Part shown: positions 24,353-39,000 of the stretch, piece after piece | How positions within the stretch are numbered: the first letter of the stretch is position 1 | Layout of the letters: every line of letters begins with the position of its first letter | From: Cardiocondyla obscurior | Lineage: Eukaryota > Arthropoda > Insecta > Hymenoptera > Formicidae | DNA: 64,000 nucleotides | Assembly: GCF_019399895.1 (NCBI RefSeq) | Contig: NC_091871.1 | Span: 4,369,001-4,433,000, forward strand | Direction of reading: 5' to 3' | Made by a program: the position numbers and the translations under genes | The notes under the pieces: generated by a model | Databases searched by the model: none | What the model was told of the DNA's origin: nothing | Seen by the model: only the letters and a program-made list of their open reading frames with translations

Positions 24353-27300
24353 ATTATAATTATTTTCTTAGTGAGCAATATTTTATAAAGTAAATTATTA
24401 TGTTTGCACATTTGATTAAGCAAATATATGTCAAGTCATTTTCCAACAAAAGTAAATTACTCTAAAAAATTTTTAATATGTTCATTGTGTGTAATTTCTA
24501 CAGATAATTTCTTTATCATTAATTGTTAGAAAAGTCCGAACGTTCTGTCTATTTTCGACAGATGTCGTTAATCGTTCGTATCAATTATTTATTGAGTGTG
24601 CATATAATTTATTATTCTCCCTTTGCGAGATTTGCGACCATTACTCTGATTAATTTTAATAATTTGAAATACATATGGTTAAAAAAATTTATTAACAAAA
24701 AAATGGTCACTTTTGACACTAGTTTCATCCCGAAAAATATATTAAACGAAATAAAATATCCTTTTTATAATACAAATTAAGGTTTCAATTGCTTTCATAA
24801 TTTTACGCGTGTGCTATAATAATAACGCAGTGATAAAGTACACATGGTAAAATATACGGTACTCAAAATTATAGGTAGAAAACTGTCCTCTGAATTCTGA
24901 AATGAATTATTATACTGTCTAATATTTAAATTGAGATTCGTTATCAATTACATAAGCGTCTCATATTTTACATCTGCACGGGCTGGACCGTGGCCGTGTG
25001 AAATTCCAACGAGAGGGTGAAGATGAGGCAAAACCTAAAGGTGAAGCGGGATAAATCTGATCGCGGCGAAAGGGTCGGGGTTGTCGGAGTTACGATATAG
25101 GGGTCTGTTCTTATCTTCAAAATACAGGCAATGCTCCCTCCGCTCCCTCCCGCTATTTCAGATCCCGCGTATACATTGTCCGAAGTCCAGAAGAGAAAAG
25201 TGAACAGGACACCCCATGATGAATCGGTCATGTTGCCCTGGATAATTTTCGAGGGTTAATCCGGCCCGTGAATTTTTACTTTTGCGGCGAACCACACTTT
25301 TCGCGTATCTTTAGAAAACTTTAACGTTACGGTAAGTAAAAGTTTATATATAAGTATGACGAAACATTATAAGGACGTTTAGCGTGGGAAGATGACAAGT
25401 CAGCTTATCAGTAATGACGAACGTGACAACTCGTGACAACGAACGTGACGTATGGTAACCGATTCTGAACATATATATCTCTTATATTCTCGAGTCATGC
25501 CTTAGAGCATTCAGTTATAGCCACAACCGACGGATTCTATATTCGTCCGAGCTGCATGTCATGTATAGAGTGTTCTGAAAGTAATTTTTTTTTTTTTTAT
25601 TTAATTCCTATGGAATTGATTAAGATTTTCTCGAACGCATCCCTTTGACTTGTAGTTCAAATCACGAGGCTCGTGTTTTATCGACAAATACAGTTGCGAC
25701 TAAATGTCTCGAAGCAAAGCAAACTTCCTTCTACGTTACTTCTTTTTTTTTCGACAAGCGCGTTGAATTTACGTTTAATCGGCTACAGGCGCAAATGACA
25801 GAACTCTTTAAAATTTTTGCCGTGTTTCCGAATCAAGTTCGCTCTCGCATTCTTCTCGGATCAGTCACCGGGTACAATTAAACGAATCCTATCGTCTGGC
25901 CGGCTTCTGTTGTCCTTAGTGTGAACTTTACAAGACTTATATAATGCATACGTAAGAAGAATGGACCACCCATGTAGAGAGGTCTCTCTCGACTCGGCCT
26001 CGAGTGCACTTCGGGATTGCGCGCGCGGACGAAGCACTCCATCAGAAGAAGTAGTCGGCCGGGACGGCATACCGGGTAGAAAATGACACCGGTCTTGAGA
26101 TGCGCGACTCGTATCAGCCAAATCGGGGCCTCTCGAACCGCATTTTCTCTTCGCGCCGTTTTCGCGAAATTAGAAAACGATTGTGCCGGAACGTATGAAT
26201 TTTACTTGGCGATATGCAGCGCGCAAACGAGATGTGTCTCCCAACATCTGCGAAACAGACATTTTTTGCGAACGAACGGAAAATACATTCCTCGAATCTC
26301 ACACTTATAAATATAAAAGACTTTGCCATTAGAGAACGCACGGAGGTGCGCGATTTTGTCGAGATACGTTGTATAACGCGAACCCATAGAAAGCACACCT
26401 GAATAACGAGACGCGCCGCCGCGCTCCCTCGAGAAGAGCGGCAGAGGTCGAAGATTTCAGGTCACTACGTCTCGAGAGCATAATGCATCGCAGCGAGGGA
26501 AAGAGTTGTGTAAACGAACTTTCATGAACTTCCGAAAGTCGTCGCTTTTTCACATCTTCTCTGTCGCTGCCGTCCCCGGCGCGATCCTTTTGCGCGCTGG
26601 TTTATACAGCTCGTGCAAATAACAATTTGAAGCCGTAGTTTATAAATTCGCGTGGGCGATGAAGAGAATCGGGTGGCGTAGCTCGGATGCCCGCAATGTA
26701 AACCGCATTATCCCTAATCAAATTTCCCCATGCATGGAAAACGAAAAGTGAAAATAATCCCGACGAACATAAGTTCGCCATCATATTAATAAAATTGTGA
26801 CGAACTCGCGTAATTTCTTTTGGTTTTTAGCTCGAATTGATATTATTTTGACTTTCCAGTCTCTCCGAACTTTGTTCAGTCTAAACAGTCGCACGACTAT
26901 GACTCGCGATTTAACGTGCAGCAAACCGTTACAAGTTACTTTAATTAGGTGCATCGCTCGCAGCATTTACATTGGGATCTCTGCACGACCTCGTTAATAA
27001 AGAATTATTTTGATAAGACACTATCATTCGACTCTTACATTCAATTCTTTCTTCGAAGCAGAAACGGCTTTCTAATACGTGGAACCCGAAATGCGTGTGG
27101 TCCTCGGGAAGTGTTAATCGCCCGACTCGCTACCGTGTTGCTTCTGACCGGCCCTTCAATTAGTATGTGCCACGCATGTTTCGAGTCATGTGATGCAGGC
27201 GTCTCAGCCTCGTCAGCCACATTCACCGTGAATGTTAACGGAATAAAAAACCTGTTCGTTTAAGGAATATAGGTATAACATTCCTGTTGAACTCGAACGT

Positions 27301-29626
27301 TTTCGGATTCTCATTATAAAACTATTATTATTTTTTTTTATTACGTACTTTACTGCGTTTTATTATTTTATAATTAAGTTTAAAATAATTATAGCTCTGA
27401 TGTCCTTAATAATTACTTGTTTCGCAGAAAACGTACAAAGGAACAGTGTTAATAAAATTTTTAGAACGTAAAGATCAGCTACGCTATTTTGTAGTACGAG
27501 ATTTTTTTTTTTTTTTTCCTTAGAATTTTATCCTTTATAAACATTCGTAAATTAATAGTCGGCGGTGGTGTGTACATTAAAAGAATTTTATTAGTCGACT
27601 CGCACGCAAGAGCAGGGACGAGAGTGAGATCCGAGGCGGCGAAATCGCCGTGGATTTCGATGCCGGATAAACTCCTTAATCAAACAGTGAAGCCAATCGT
27701 GCGCAAATCGTCTGAATGAGCTTGCTTTTTTGTTATAGTTTACCAGTCGGGCACCTGTCGCATGTGTGCGCAAAGGGGTGTGGATTCCGGAGATGGAGGA
27801 CGCGAGAGGGAAGAAGAGAGAGAGAAAGAACGGGAGAACGGAGAAAGAGGGACACAGAGAACATGGTGAAGAGGGGTGGAAGTGCGCGGGGCGAGCGGGG
27901 GAAGAGATAGAGGGTGAACGGAGGAACACGTGGTTCTATTTGCAAAAACAAAGTTTGCGCGGGACAAACACGGGCAGACACTAGCCGGTCTAGTCGACTT
28001 CGGGGTCAAAAGCGCAACAAAGACTCAATTGCATTTCGTTCCCACCCGTGGAATTCTCTCTTTTTTTTTTTTCCATCCCTGCTTCCGTCGCACGGTCGCT
28101 AATCGAATGATAAAGCGCCGCCGAACATCGCCGACGTGATCGAACCGTTCCAGTTTTCCAAATCTCGGAAAGACGCGAGACTAAATCCACGCGAGACGAC
28201 CGTAAAAAGTAGGATAAAATTTCAAATCGTCGGCTTGATTTCGACGCTGTATATTATACAAGTATGTATAATAAACGAAGGAAATTTCACTGAATGTTAA
28301 TATTCATTTAACTTTCAACTGGGACACTGAATAGTTAACTTAAGACGATTTTCAAAAGTTAAGAATTCGAAAGATTAAAGAAAAAAAACAATTTTTTTTA
28401 AGTATTCTCAACGTGCAAAAAAAAAAGGTGAGAAAAAAAGTTTCAATAGGTGATCATCGGAAAACTATTCTGCTGGTTCTTAATTCAAATGCTTACCCTT
28501 CCGTCAAACACACTCCACGTTGTCACAATATTGTTATCGGCTGCGCGGGAGTATCATAATGAACCTCAAACACTCGATTTCTCATCTCGATTAACGTTTT
28601 ACACGTTGTCCAAAAATATCTCGTAAATCATTCCGTGAGAAGATTAGATAAAATAGGCAGAATGGCAAAAAACAATTTTGTTTTCCCCGTTTCACGAGAT
28701 CTTATCTAATCGCATGATTTTTTTACAGCCACGAAACAGGATCTTTTTATCCGAGTGGAAATTGATCTATCCAATTTTTTTTTACAGCTATAATGCCACA
28801 TCGCGCAGACTAGATGTGTTACTTAGTGTTAACTGTCTCTCACAAAAGTGAAAATAAAACGTAATTTTTTTTTTCTTTTTTTTTGTGCGACTTTTTTCCA
28901 TAGAGGAAACCCGAATCGTTATTACCTTTATGCGAATTACATAAAAATCGCATTACTGTTTATATATGTTAATTCACTTTGTGCGATGAGACGGAATTTA
29001 CATGTGGCGCCAGTCTTTCTTGATTCAAGTATAAGTAGATATGAGCGCGTACCTGGAAACTTAAAATGACACTTAACCTTCCGCTTAAAGTGGTTACGCC
29101 TGGTCACGCTGACCTTATTCATTGTATTGCATTGTGAGGAAGGTTCCGTATACTCGACATTCATTATCCTGCTACATCATGCAACTTTTAAGTCACTCAG
29201 ACATGTACTTCAAGCTTGCAAATTTCTACAAAAATAGACAACGTGGTTAAACCAACCCTTAAATGGAACACTGGATCACGGTAATCCAGCATATTTTTAA
29301 ACATTAGAATTTTTTTTTTAATATTCCTAACATGTACATATACATATTTTTTTTTTTTTCTTTAAATTTTCGACGTGTCGATTTAGAAAAAGTGCTTAAA
29401 AGCTGATATATCGTCTCTGTAAAAATAAGCAAAACGAAATAGACTGACCGGAATAATTTGAGGATTAATCTGAAGTATTTAACACATCCTTATTACTACA
29501 AAAATTCTGTTCTCCATTTGACGTCAAAATTTTAACAGCACGGACATTTTAGCATTTTATATTATTTATCATTTGATCATTATCAATGTTTTGAGAAGAG
29601 AACTCGTGTTGGCTCTGCTTTTTCAG
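24353..29626. other. Intergenic DNA, no gene supported
   Basis: AT-rich up to 24.9 kb, then mixed with CpG-rich blocks. A strong isolated donor-like site ACG|GTAAGTAAAA lies at 25332. A purine-rich tract covers 27785-27910 and homopolymer T runs lie at 27502-27517 and 29347-29359. An imperfect inverted repeat GATTAGATAA (28642-28651) / TTATCTAATC (28702-28711) spans 70 bases. Open frames here are short, overlap on both strands and look like nothing known. Confidence 0.5.
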
Positions 29627-29744
29627 ATCCCGAAGTATGTAGGTCCCGAAATACGCTGAGGACGTTGGATCCTCGAGGCGGGGAACGTCATCATTGCATT
29701 ACCGGGGAATTTTCAGCGCGTCTTTCAGAGCGTGACGTCCTCAG
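29627..29744 (+). other. Orphan candidate exon
   Basis: A 118-base GC-rich segment preceded by a pyrimidine-rich acceptor (GGCTCTGCTTTTTCAG) and followed by a good donor (CTCAG|GTACGT). One frame is open throughout (contains RTLDPRGGERHHCITGEF). No joining partner was found, so it may be part of a long-intron gene or a noncoding RNA, or chance. Confidence 0.25.
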
Positions 29745-32700
29745 GTACGTCGCGCGAAAACGCGACTCGAAGCAGCGAAGGTGGGAAAGGGTTCAAACGT
29801 GGCTAGGAGCGTCGGCGAGACGAAGACAGCGGGAACGACGACGGCTGCGGCGGCGGTGGCAGCGGAGGTTGACGGTGGTGGTGTATGCCGTGACAAATAT
29901 TTGCCTGTCAACACAGAGAGGCTCGCGCTACCATCCCGCTCTATCCCTATGCGCGCCGCAAACGACATGCATAGCCGAGGGAGGAACGTTTGACGGGTGG
30001 TGAGCGGGTGGAGAGACGGCAGTCAAACGAATCATAAAAGGGCCCGATTGAGAGACAAAGTGGAATGGGGAGGGTAACGACGCGCGATAAGAACGCGGAG
30101 AACCCGATTTTACGGCGCGTTCCGATCTAACCCGATTCACGAGGGATTATCGGCGTGCTAACGCATCGCGATCAGCGGGATAATGATCGAAGGTGTTTGC
30201 ACGCGGCTGCTGAGTAGTAAGAACCGAATATTGCGTAGACGGTGCGCGAAAGTTAAACTGCATTGTCATGAATACAGTCGGTACCGTGGAATTGCACGAT
30301 ACTGTGGAATTAATTGGAAAGGAAGTGAATAAACATCTAATTATGAGCCAGATGTTTCAAACTAATTAATTATTATCAGAAGTATCGTATTTCTCTGCAC
30401 ATATAAATTAAACAAAAAAAAAAAAAATTAAACCTTGGAAACAAAGTCGATGCGAAAAAGAAAATTCTTCAGGAACCTACAATTCAGTTTTCAAAAATGG
30501 TCTCGCCGGTGCGTCGCGAAAAAGAGAAAGATCCACATAGAAAGGGAGTCTCTTTTCATTCACGTGGACCATTTTGGGCAAGGAGAAGAGCGAATGACAC
30601 GGACGAAGAGGAAAGAAGAAAGAAGGACGCGGGACCGAACAGGGGGACAGAGAAAACGATGGCCACCTACGATCCGCTCCTCGCCCGCTCGTTCATTCAC
30701 TTACTCACTCTCCTCTCGCGTTCCTATTCTCTCTCCTCTCTGTGTGCTTTTAATTTACCGGGCGGCAGGCAAATGTTTGCGCCACTCCCCCTCGATCGTA
30801 CAACCCATCTCTCTCCTGTTCTTCCTACTTCTCCACCTTCGTGTCTCTAGCCGGCACTTTCTATTCCCTTCGCCCGTCTGTTTCCCCTTGCGAACGTTTT
30901 GCACCCTTTTTCACTGCCTCTTCACCGAGGCTCTCTCTCATTCCCTCCTTTATCGTCCCGAATATATTGACTGACTCTGACCATGAAGAATCCCCGCACG
31001 AGAGGGCAAGAGAGAAAAAACCGTGGAACTCATCGCGGATGGTAATATGCCAATGTGAAAATAGACTCTCCACATATAAACCGAAGGGGAGGGAGGAAAA
31101 AAAAAATGTCCCGCTCAACCAAACGCTGTTTCTATTAATCACAAATTAACAGGAGTGTGTGCGAAAATGCGCATCGACGATGAAAACATTGATATCGGAT
31201 GACGTGCGCCGTCGATGATAAAAAGTTATAAAAAGAAACGACGAGGAGAAGCGGCGCGAAGAGGAAGGGAGAAAAGGAAAAAAAAAAAGAAAAAAAAAGA
31301 AGATGAGAACGATAAAAATGTTTGACTTGGTCGCGAAAGAAGTTACGCCGGCGAGAGATGCCAATCGCGTCTTTTACCGCTGGTTTTTAAAGTTCGGCAA
31401 ATAGAACTTCCTACATTAATCGCGCGCATATGTAATTTTCCACGTTTCCAATTCGCTATCCCTGAAAGGAATTACGCGCGAGTGAGTTCCAGATGCGCAG
31501 TGTAAAACGAACACCACCTCCATCAAATTACATAAATTTGACTTACCCAACTAAGCGATCTGATCGACGGTGTCTATTTTACTCTGCGCGCATGTGGAAC
31601 ACTACCTCCTACAAGGACATTACATAAAGATGGAACAATTACGGATCGCAGGTAGAGAAGAAAAAAATTGCAGATACTGCGATTAAATACAAAAAGAATT
31701 ATTCAGTCTCTAGATTTTTATGCAGAATAAAAACAGGGGAAAAAGAGAAAAAAAAAAAAAAAAAAAAATTCGATAGCCGAATCTGAATTTTAATACCCGA
31801 AATTATTGAGTCAGAGAATTGTTGCTGTTGCAAATTTTGTTCGCGTGTGCGCGCGCATTCACGTTTCACTTGTGGCTTTTAATAAATGGCATAAAAACGA
31901 GATCAAATATTTAATCGGGAAATATTTGAGTGCCTATTATTACAGGGTAGTGGCGCGGCATAGATACCCTGTGCAGCAACCCCATGGTGCCTCCACTGTG
32001 CCATTCCGTTTATGTCTGGCAAATATACATAGTTGTTCGCGTTAGATACATAGACATCCGCGCGTCGATTTAAAGCGAGACACCGGCGAGCGAGCTCCAC
32101 TTTCCGCTGGTCGTTTTTCCGCTTGTAACCAGTCCCCCTCTCCCCTTCCCGCACCATCATCGTTACTCCGCAAAGATACTCTGGTTAATTATAGTGTTTG
32201 GGGATGGGATTGAATAATGTATCGGCTGATCGAGTTGGCAAATTTTCCGGGAAAGAGACTCTTGGCATTTGCCAGAACAACGGTGGTAACACGAGGATAC
32301 CGCAGTTTGCGGCACTCGACAAATGTCGACGGGGGACATCAAGAATATAGTTCAATTAAAAATATACGGACCTTTTTTTTTCCTTTAGAAGAAGGAATTT
32401 TTGTCGACACAAAGCAAACATAGTTACTGTATCGTCATTGGTGAAACGTGTCCTAATTAGCGAGCGACGTATTTTAATCTATGACTTTTGACATAACTAC
32501 GATATTAGATATACTTTCAATTGGAATACTAAACGTTAGATCCGGAAATATAAGCAAGAATGAATAGACTGGCCGAGCTTCTTCCATTTGAGGTTTAAAC
32601 GTATTGAAATATTATTATATTGTTTAAAAAAAATTCCCACATCGTAAATAAAAAATCATAATACACAAAATAAAATGAACAATATAATATTATAAAAGTT

Positions 32701-35700
32701 CATAATTCAATCGAGAACAATTTGACAAAAGCCGAGCGGAAAAATGGAAGGTAACTGTTCCATTTACCGTAACTGGCAACAATCTCTAGCTTTAATACTT
32801 CCACCCCTACAGTTTTTATTCTTTTTTTTCCACGGCGTTCGCGTAAGGGCGTCGCGGCGTAACCTGGGAGATGCCAGGCGGGCAAAATATTTGTACTGGG
32901 CAAATGAAACGGCTGGGACCGAGGTGCTCGTGTCGCGTGGGAAACTCAAAAGATTCCGTTGCGAGTGGTTTACACACGTCCGGGAGGAAGGGCGGGCGCG
33001 CGCGCGAAGAAGCAAATAAATTAGGCGGACCTACGCAATTAATGCTCACGAACACGCTCGCGGACGCATATAACGAATATAACACACAAATGACACGCCA
33101 GAGACTGTTTCAGGTGAGGCGCGCAATTACGCGTCACCGCCACGCGCCGACGTTCTGATATACGGTGTCTAATGAGGGTGGCCCTTCGCGTTTAACCCTC
33201 TTTTTTTTTTTTCTCTCTCCCTGCGGTAGCCACGTGACCGGAAGCGAGACGTGGACATCGAAGACGTCGCGTCGACGTGTAATGACACGGCGGCGCTACG
33301 TAATAATAATTAAACATCGAGGCGCCATGTCGCCGAATAAACACGCCGAGGAAGATATCGCGATAAGAGATCTGTCGACACAACACTTCTTTCGCTATAA
33401 TGAATAAATAATTTTATTTAAAATATAGATAAATAATGAATAAACGTTTTCACTATATATAGAACGTGCTCTAACTGAAACATTTGCTCCGATAAAAAAT
33501 TATAAGATAAAGTTACATGTTGTACTACTATACAGAGTAAACATTAATTACCTTACAATCGACTGAAAGGTCTCATGATCGCTGGTCGTTCGGCACCAGC
33601 ACTCGGGAGAATTTCAAGAACGTCGCGTAGCACCGGGAAAAAGCCTCGCCGAGATTGGCCTAAGTGTGCAGGCACAAAGCTAACGCGCGGATAATTACGT
33701 CGCGCCAATGATCATAACCGGCGGCTCGAGTGAACCGAAAAACAAACAGCGGTCGTGCGCAGTACTTTTTTTCCAGCCGCCCGACGAATAACCGGGCGCA
33801 TGTACACGACATCAGTCAGAGCCGATCGTAAATACACGTGTAAACCGTGCCAGCGCGCAATCTCATCTTCCTTTCTCTCTCTCTTTCTCTCTCTCACTCT
33901 CTCTTTCTCGTAGCGACGACGACGGTGTAAATCACGTCCCCCGAAGTCGAGTTTATTAGCGACTCGGCGACTAGCAATGTTTGTCCTACAACGATGCGAG
34001 GGGGAAAGAGGGACGAAGAAACTACGGCGGCTTAAAGATATCTCATCCCCGAGAATCTCGCTCGCAATAACTATCGCGCTATGTGTTAAGCAGAATTATG
34101 CTCCAATAAAGGCCTCGAAGGGAAGGAGGCAGAGAGGAGGTTTCTCGTTCCTCGTTTGTGCTCCGGCGACAGATAAAGCACGTTTACCGCAAGGTTCGCT
34201 TGCTCGCACTCGCCTAATGAATGCTGATAAGAGTCATCGAGCGAATACGTTGTACCTTCGCCTACTTTACTTCCGACTGTATTAATCCTATTTGTAAATA
34301 ATTCTCATTGGCTTTCCCGCGCGCATTACAACGTGCGAGATAATTAAATTTTAATTGGGAAACCGGTACAATTGTTTAAGTAATAAAACTGCAGGTTTTA
34401 AAATTGAATATAATTAATATGTTTGAAAATTATAATTGTAACGTAATCAAATTTGGACGGCGGTATTTTTGCTGTTTGCGGCTAATATTATACTTCTTCT
34501 AATCCCGCAGGTGTAATTATACTGCCTGCATGCGCATACGTACAGTACGAATATCGTCCACGTGTAACTGCGAATACTGCGGAATGGGTTGGAAATGTTG
34601 CGGCTACAATGGCCGGTTCTTTCGCAGCGCGGACGGAAGATGAAGGGAAGGAAAGGGCGGAGGACGGAAAATCTCGAGGTGGAAGGCCGGATGATTGTAC
34701 GGTGTCTTTGAAGCGGATTGAATTCGCTCTCGAAAGGGTAAAGTTGCGGGAAAAGCGGAGCGAAAGGAAGAGGAAGAGAGGGAAGGATGATAGAACGGTG
34801 AGAGAAAGGGCCGAGCGAACGAGCAAAGCCACCCTTTGAAGCGAACTGGTTAGTAGATGAATTCGAACGCTTTCTCTTTCTCTCTTTCTTGCTCGCTCTC
34901 GCTTTCTCCTTTTCCTCTTTCATCTCTCTTTCTCTTCCTTCTCCTGGAGGAGCGTACAAAAAGGGACGAGGGAAGGAAAGTGGGCTAGTACGCGCGAGGG
35001 ATGAGTACAAACACGGAGATGGTAAAAGTTTATTAATTAGCTGGAATTAAGCGGCGGCCAGCCCGATGTTCGTGAGAGCCAGCGAGAATTCCACGTCGGG
35101 GCGAAGGAAGGGACGGGAAATGCGAAGACAAGGAATCGAGGGGAGAGTCGACTTTTATTTTCCGCGTGGTAAAAAATATCTTACTACATCGTTATGATTT
35201 GTGAGAGGAGATTCACGGTGATATATTCATCCGTATCGAATACCACGTGATATTAGCAATTTGCATTTTTATCAGACTTCCTCATACGTGCGCGCGGTGA
35301 AGTTGTGTGTTACGTGAAACGATTGTCGTATCCGTTTGGTCGCGGGATTAAATTACCGAGCTAACTGCCTCGCGAAAATGCCGCATTATGCAGATGCGTG
35401 ACTTAGGGGCCTGATAATCCTCTCGTCCCATACGAGTGTCATTAAATGACCATTTGTCTCATCGTCCGGGCAAGCCATGAGAATCGCTCGGCCGACCGGC
35501 GTTCTGCTTATTCATATTTAATTCACCTGGTACGTCAAGGGGTAGTTACGGGCGCCGATCGTAGGGGGTTCACCACGGTTAAACGTGAGATATTATACCA
35601 CGTTTCCGGGGGAGTACGGCCCATTGTCGGCGCATCATCGTCGATAATTGAAAGGCAGATGAGAAGTAAATCATTCTTTCTCGTTTGTGAATTAGTATAA

Positions 35701-38700
35701 CTCGAGATTCACGTGCCATTAAATTGTACAAGTAAAATCATGTTAGTATTAACGTACGTAATATTTTGTTGTATATTATATTTATATCTTTGATTATAAA
35801 CCCTATTAATCTTAGATTTATAAAAATTCCTTTTCTCTTTCGCAGAAATATGTAATTTATATTAATGATAAATTTTTTTTGTACTTTTTTTTCTTTCGTT
35901 ACGTGACAGGGAATAAAAAAATTTGTGAACTTGGTTATTATTACTACTCGAGAATAATTTAACAATTTAGCTAAAATTATAGTTTAGTATTATTCATTCA
36001 ACAAGACTTCTACAGATGGCACCACCGAAATTGAATTTACAGCTTCAGAAGGGTAGTTTAATCAATACATAGTGTACAAGTTTGCCAGACTAACAAATTA
36101 GCAATCCTTAAAAAAAAAAAAAAAATAATAAAAAAAAAATAGATATGTACTTTACGGCTTGTACAGCAGATGTTGAACAAAATGAAGAAAAAATGTACAT
36201 GGTACATATCAGAACATATCATTTTGTTTTACCAGCTACCTAACTGCGTCAACTGTTATCTAATCACGTGCGCAGAAGCGCGGGATATCGTTCTCGCGTT
36301 TCGCAACAAAAAGAGGTTCGGGACGGCGCGCAACCCTCGCAAATTGCACGCGTTCCTCCCCGGTGGCGGGATGAAGGCGAGCGCGTTTACGTTCGGAGTA
36401 GCCCGGCAGTCCCTCCTTTTCCAAACAAGAATTTGCACTCTCTTCGTTACGGTGGCCAGGCGTCTCTGCAAACTGCGCGAACGCTGCGATAAAGTAACGT
36501 GGAGTAACGCGGTGTGTATATACACCGGGTGGGTGTATACTTCCTCCCACTTGCCGCGGGCTCACTCGTCCAACCCGGCGAAGGGGGTAAGGGGGGTAGA
36601 ACGAGAGCAAGAGAGAGAGATAGAAAGAGAGAGAAAGACGGAGAAAGCGAGAAGGAGAAAGATTTGCAGGCCCCGCGGGCTTGTTTGACTTTACTTGCAG
36701 CTATGTAATTGAATATTATACCAGGCTGCCTCGGTGGAAGGGTTGGAAACTCTTACGGAAGGGTAGGGCTCACGGCAGGAGGAAGAGGGGAAAGGCTCCA
36801 GGTTCCAAATGGTGGACGGGAGATAGCCCAGGAAGCCCTGGAAGGAGCGCCTGATGGAGTGGTCCGCGAGAGAGAGCCAGAAAATTAACTGAAAATCTCA
36901 CGAAATCGCGAAGGACCCTCCGCCGCTCCGGTGAATGTGTTTACCCTTTATTATACCAGCGACCTCCCTTCTTCCCCCCCTTTCCCTTCTATCGGGCTAT
37001 CAGACCTGCCAAATCGCCTTTGCATCTTTCTCTCTCTTTTCTTTTTCTTTCTTTTTTTTTTCTCCCTTTCCTTCCCTCTTTCCTTCGTTGGTTTAAAATA
37101 ATTCCTCCATGCGCATTTTGTTATTTTTGCAATTTTGATTGTTTACCCGGCGCTTTTCCAGTGTAACGAGAACTGGAGCATAACTTTCTTGCTATCAAAT
37201 CTGAAATCGCACGCGTAATTTTATCCTTTTTAATATCGCGATCTATAATAACGTCTTTTTAATTAACGATACGCGAGCTACGGCGCGGATATCTGGACTA
37301 CAAAGCAAATTTGCAAGTTAATTTTTGGCCGTTTATTCGATTTTCTAGCTCCTTCCAAAGTAAATATTTCCGGTTACGCGTTTTATTGAATATCGCGCTC
37401 GGCTATATCAATTGTATGCGAATATTGTTTGAATTACGTTTAAAACGCGCTGCAACACGAACGTTACCCTACGACGCACTTTCGGTGAGGAAATACGCGC
37501 GTAAATCCCAATTTCCGTAATTGTGTAAGCTTCATTTATTACTCGTGTGCGTTTCTCTATGAAATTAACGACGGAATGGAATTATGGGCGTGCAGCATTA
37601 TTTTTCGCTAAACGGCTAGGCGATGATTTTTTAACGCCATGCAAATGCGAACGCCTAAGTGGTCAGCAATTGTCTGACTCGTTCTGTTTTGAGCACGCAA
37701 TCGCATTAATATGTATTATTAGGCGCCTTCCGAAATCGACCCCGATTATTATCGAATTAAATTAAGTTCTACGACTGTAGTAAAAAAAAAAAAAAAAAAA
37801 AAAATAATTAATAAATAAAGTAGTCAAGTTAACGTGCAGTTTTAAGATTACTTTTAGCTAAGATACTATTTGCGTGCCTCTGAGTGACGAGTCTCACATG
37901 CGCGCGGTGTGAAAATGACACCGTCAGATTATATAAACTTGTTCTATCGTTACTTAACCGAGCAGCTTGATTGGTAGTGTCTAAATTACATTGCACCTCT
38001 GGGATGTCTCTGATATCAGATCAAACGTGCCCGTAGCTACCAAAAGAATTTCAATTAAAAAAGAAACGGCAAGCTCGCGTATTATCGTATTACATATGCT
38101 GTACTTTTCCCCCACACATGTACAAATGGTGCATCCTGGAATCAAAAGTGCACCGTACAAATTCGCCTTAGGCGCTACGGAGAAAGCGAGGGAGCTTGTC
38201 TCTCTCACTTTCTATTTCTCTCGTTTTCTCTCTCTATCTCTCTTTCCTCGCAACGAGAGGGGATGAACACGCCGCTGGATGGTTGGTATACAGCGGACCG
38301 GTATAGCGCGCCGTGCTGGTCGATGGCGCGGCCCGTAACGCCCAGCTACTGCGCAACCAATGCGCGAGTCCACCATGTTTAATGCCGGGAATTCGCTCTC
38401 ACCCTCGCCGAGGGGGGTTCACCACCCTCGTCCCTCCGGCCGAGCGCGCGGAACAACCCCGGTGCCGACCCTAACCCCGGCTTGATCTGGTCCTCCGCTG
38501 ATTCTTCCTTCCACTCCCCCTCCTCCCTCCGGCTCTTCATCCCCCCGGACCACCGCGTACCTGGAAGGCCGCGTACAACAAATTCCCGCGTACACGCGGC
38601 TTCAAACCGCATCATCAGCCGGCCTGTGCAGAGCCCCCGCGGCTTTCGCATCCCACCTCGCCGCGTCTCGCGGATTCTGTTTTATCCCTGTTTATCCCGG

Positions 38701-39000
38701 CGTTTATCCTCGCTGCGCCGGCCGGCCTACGCCGATCGCAGTCAAACAGCGCGCTTTTAACGAGTTTTTTCCGCGCTGGGCCCGACCGCGATTGTGCTTT
38801 TGGCCGACAAATTGCTGGGGATCATTAGCGAGATGAAAAGCCCCACGGTGCATCCTTGTTAATCGCTTCTGCTGACCATTCGCGACATTGATTTTCTACG
38901 TGCACGTATAATGCACGATCCGATTTAAGAAGGAAGTTAGGTAAACGCTGCACAAATTGCAGAGCGATATATGAGAAATGCATAATTAAAATTTTTACGT
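29745..39000. other. Intergenic DNA rich in GA/CT tracts, no gene supported
   Basis: CpG-rich unique sequence is interrupted by simple tracts: GA/CT-rich 30590-30960, A-rich 31265-31305, poly-A 31749-31768, CT 33870-33911, CT 34865-34945, GA 36600-36660, CT 37026-37085, poly-A 37782-37804 and CT 38195-38250. The long open frames here fall on these tracts and have low-complexity Arg/Lys/Glu/Ser products, so I do not call them genes. Confidence 0.55.

Noticed and set aside
24968..25231. 87-codon minus-strand frame with a hydrophobic N-terminus
   Set aside because: No family resemblance and no matching gene structure; kept only as a remote possibility.
28642..28711. Inverted repeat considered as a microRNA hairpin
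   Set aside because: Only ten paired bases with a loop of 50; does not resemble any insect microRNA that I know.
34447..35010. 187-codon open frame on the minus strand
   Set aside because: It lies on a CT/GA-rich tract; the product is low-complexity Lys/Glu/Arg and Ser/Pro, and other frames on both strands are equally open.
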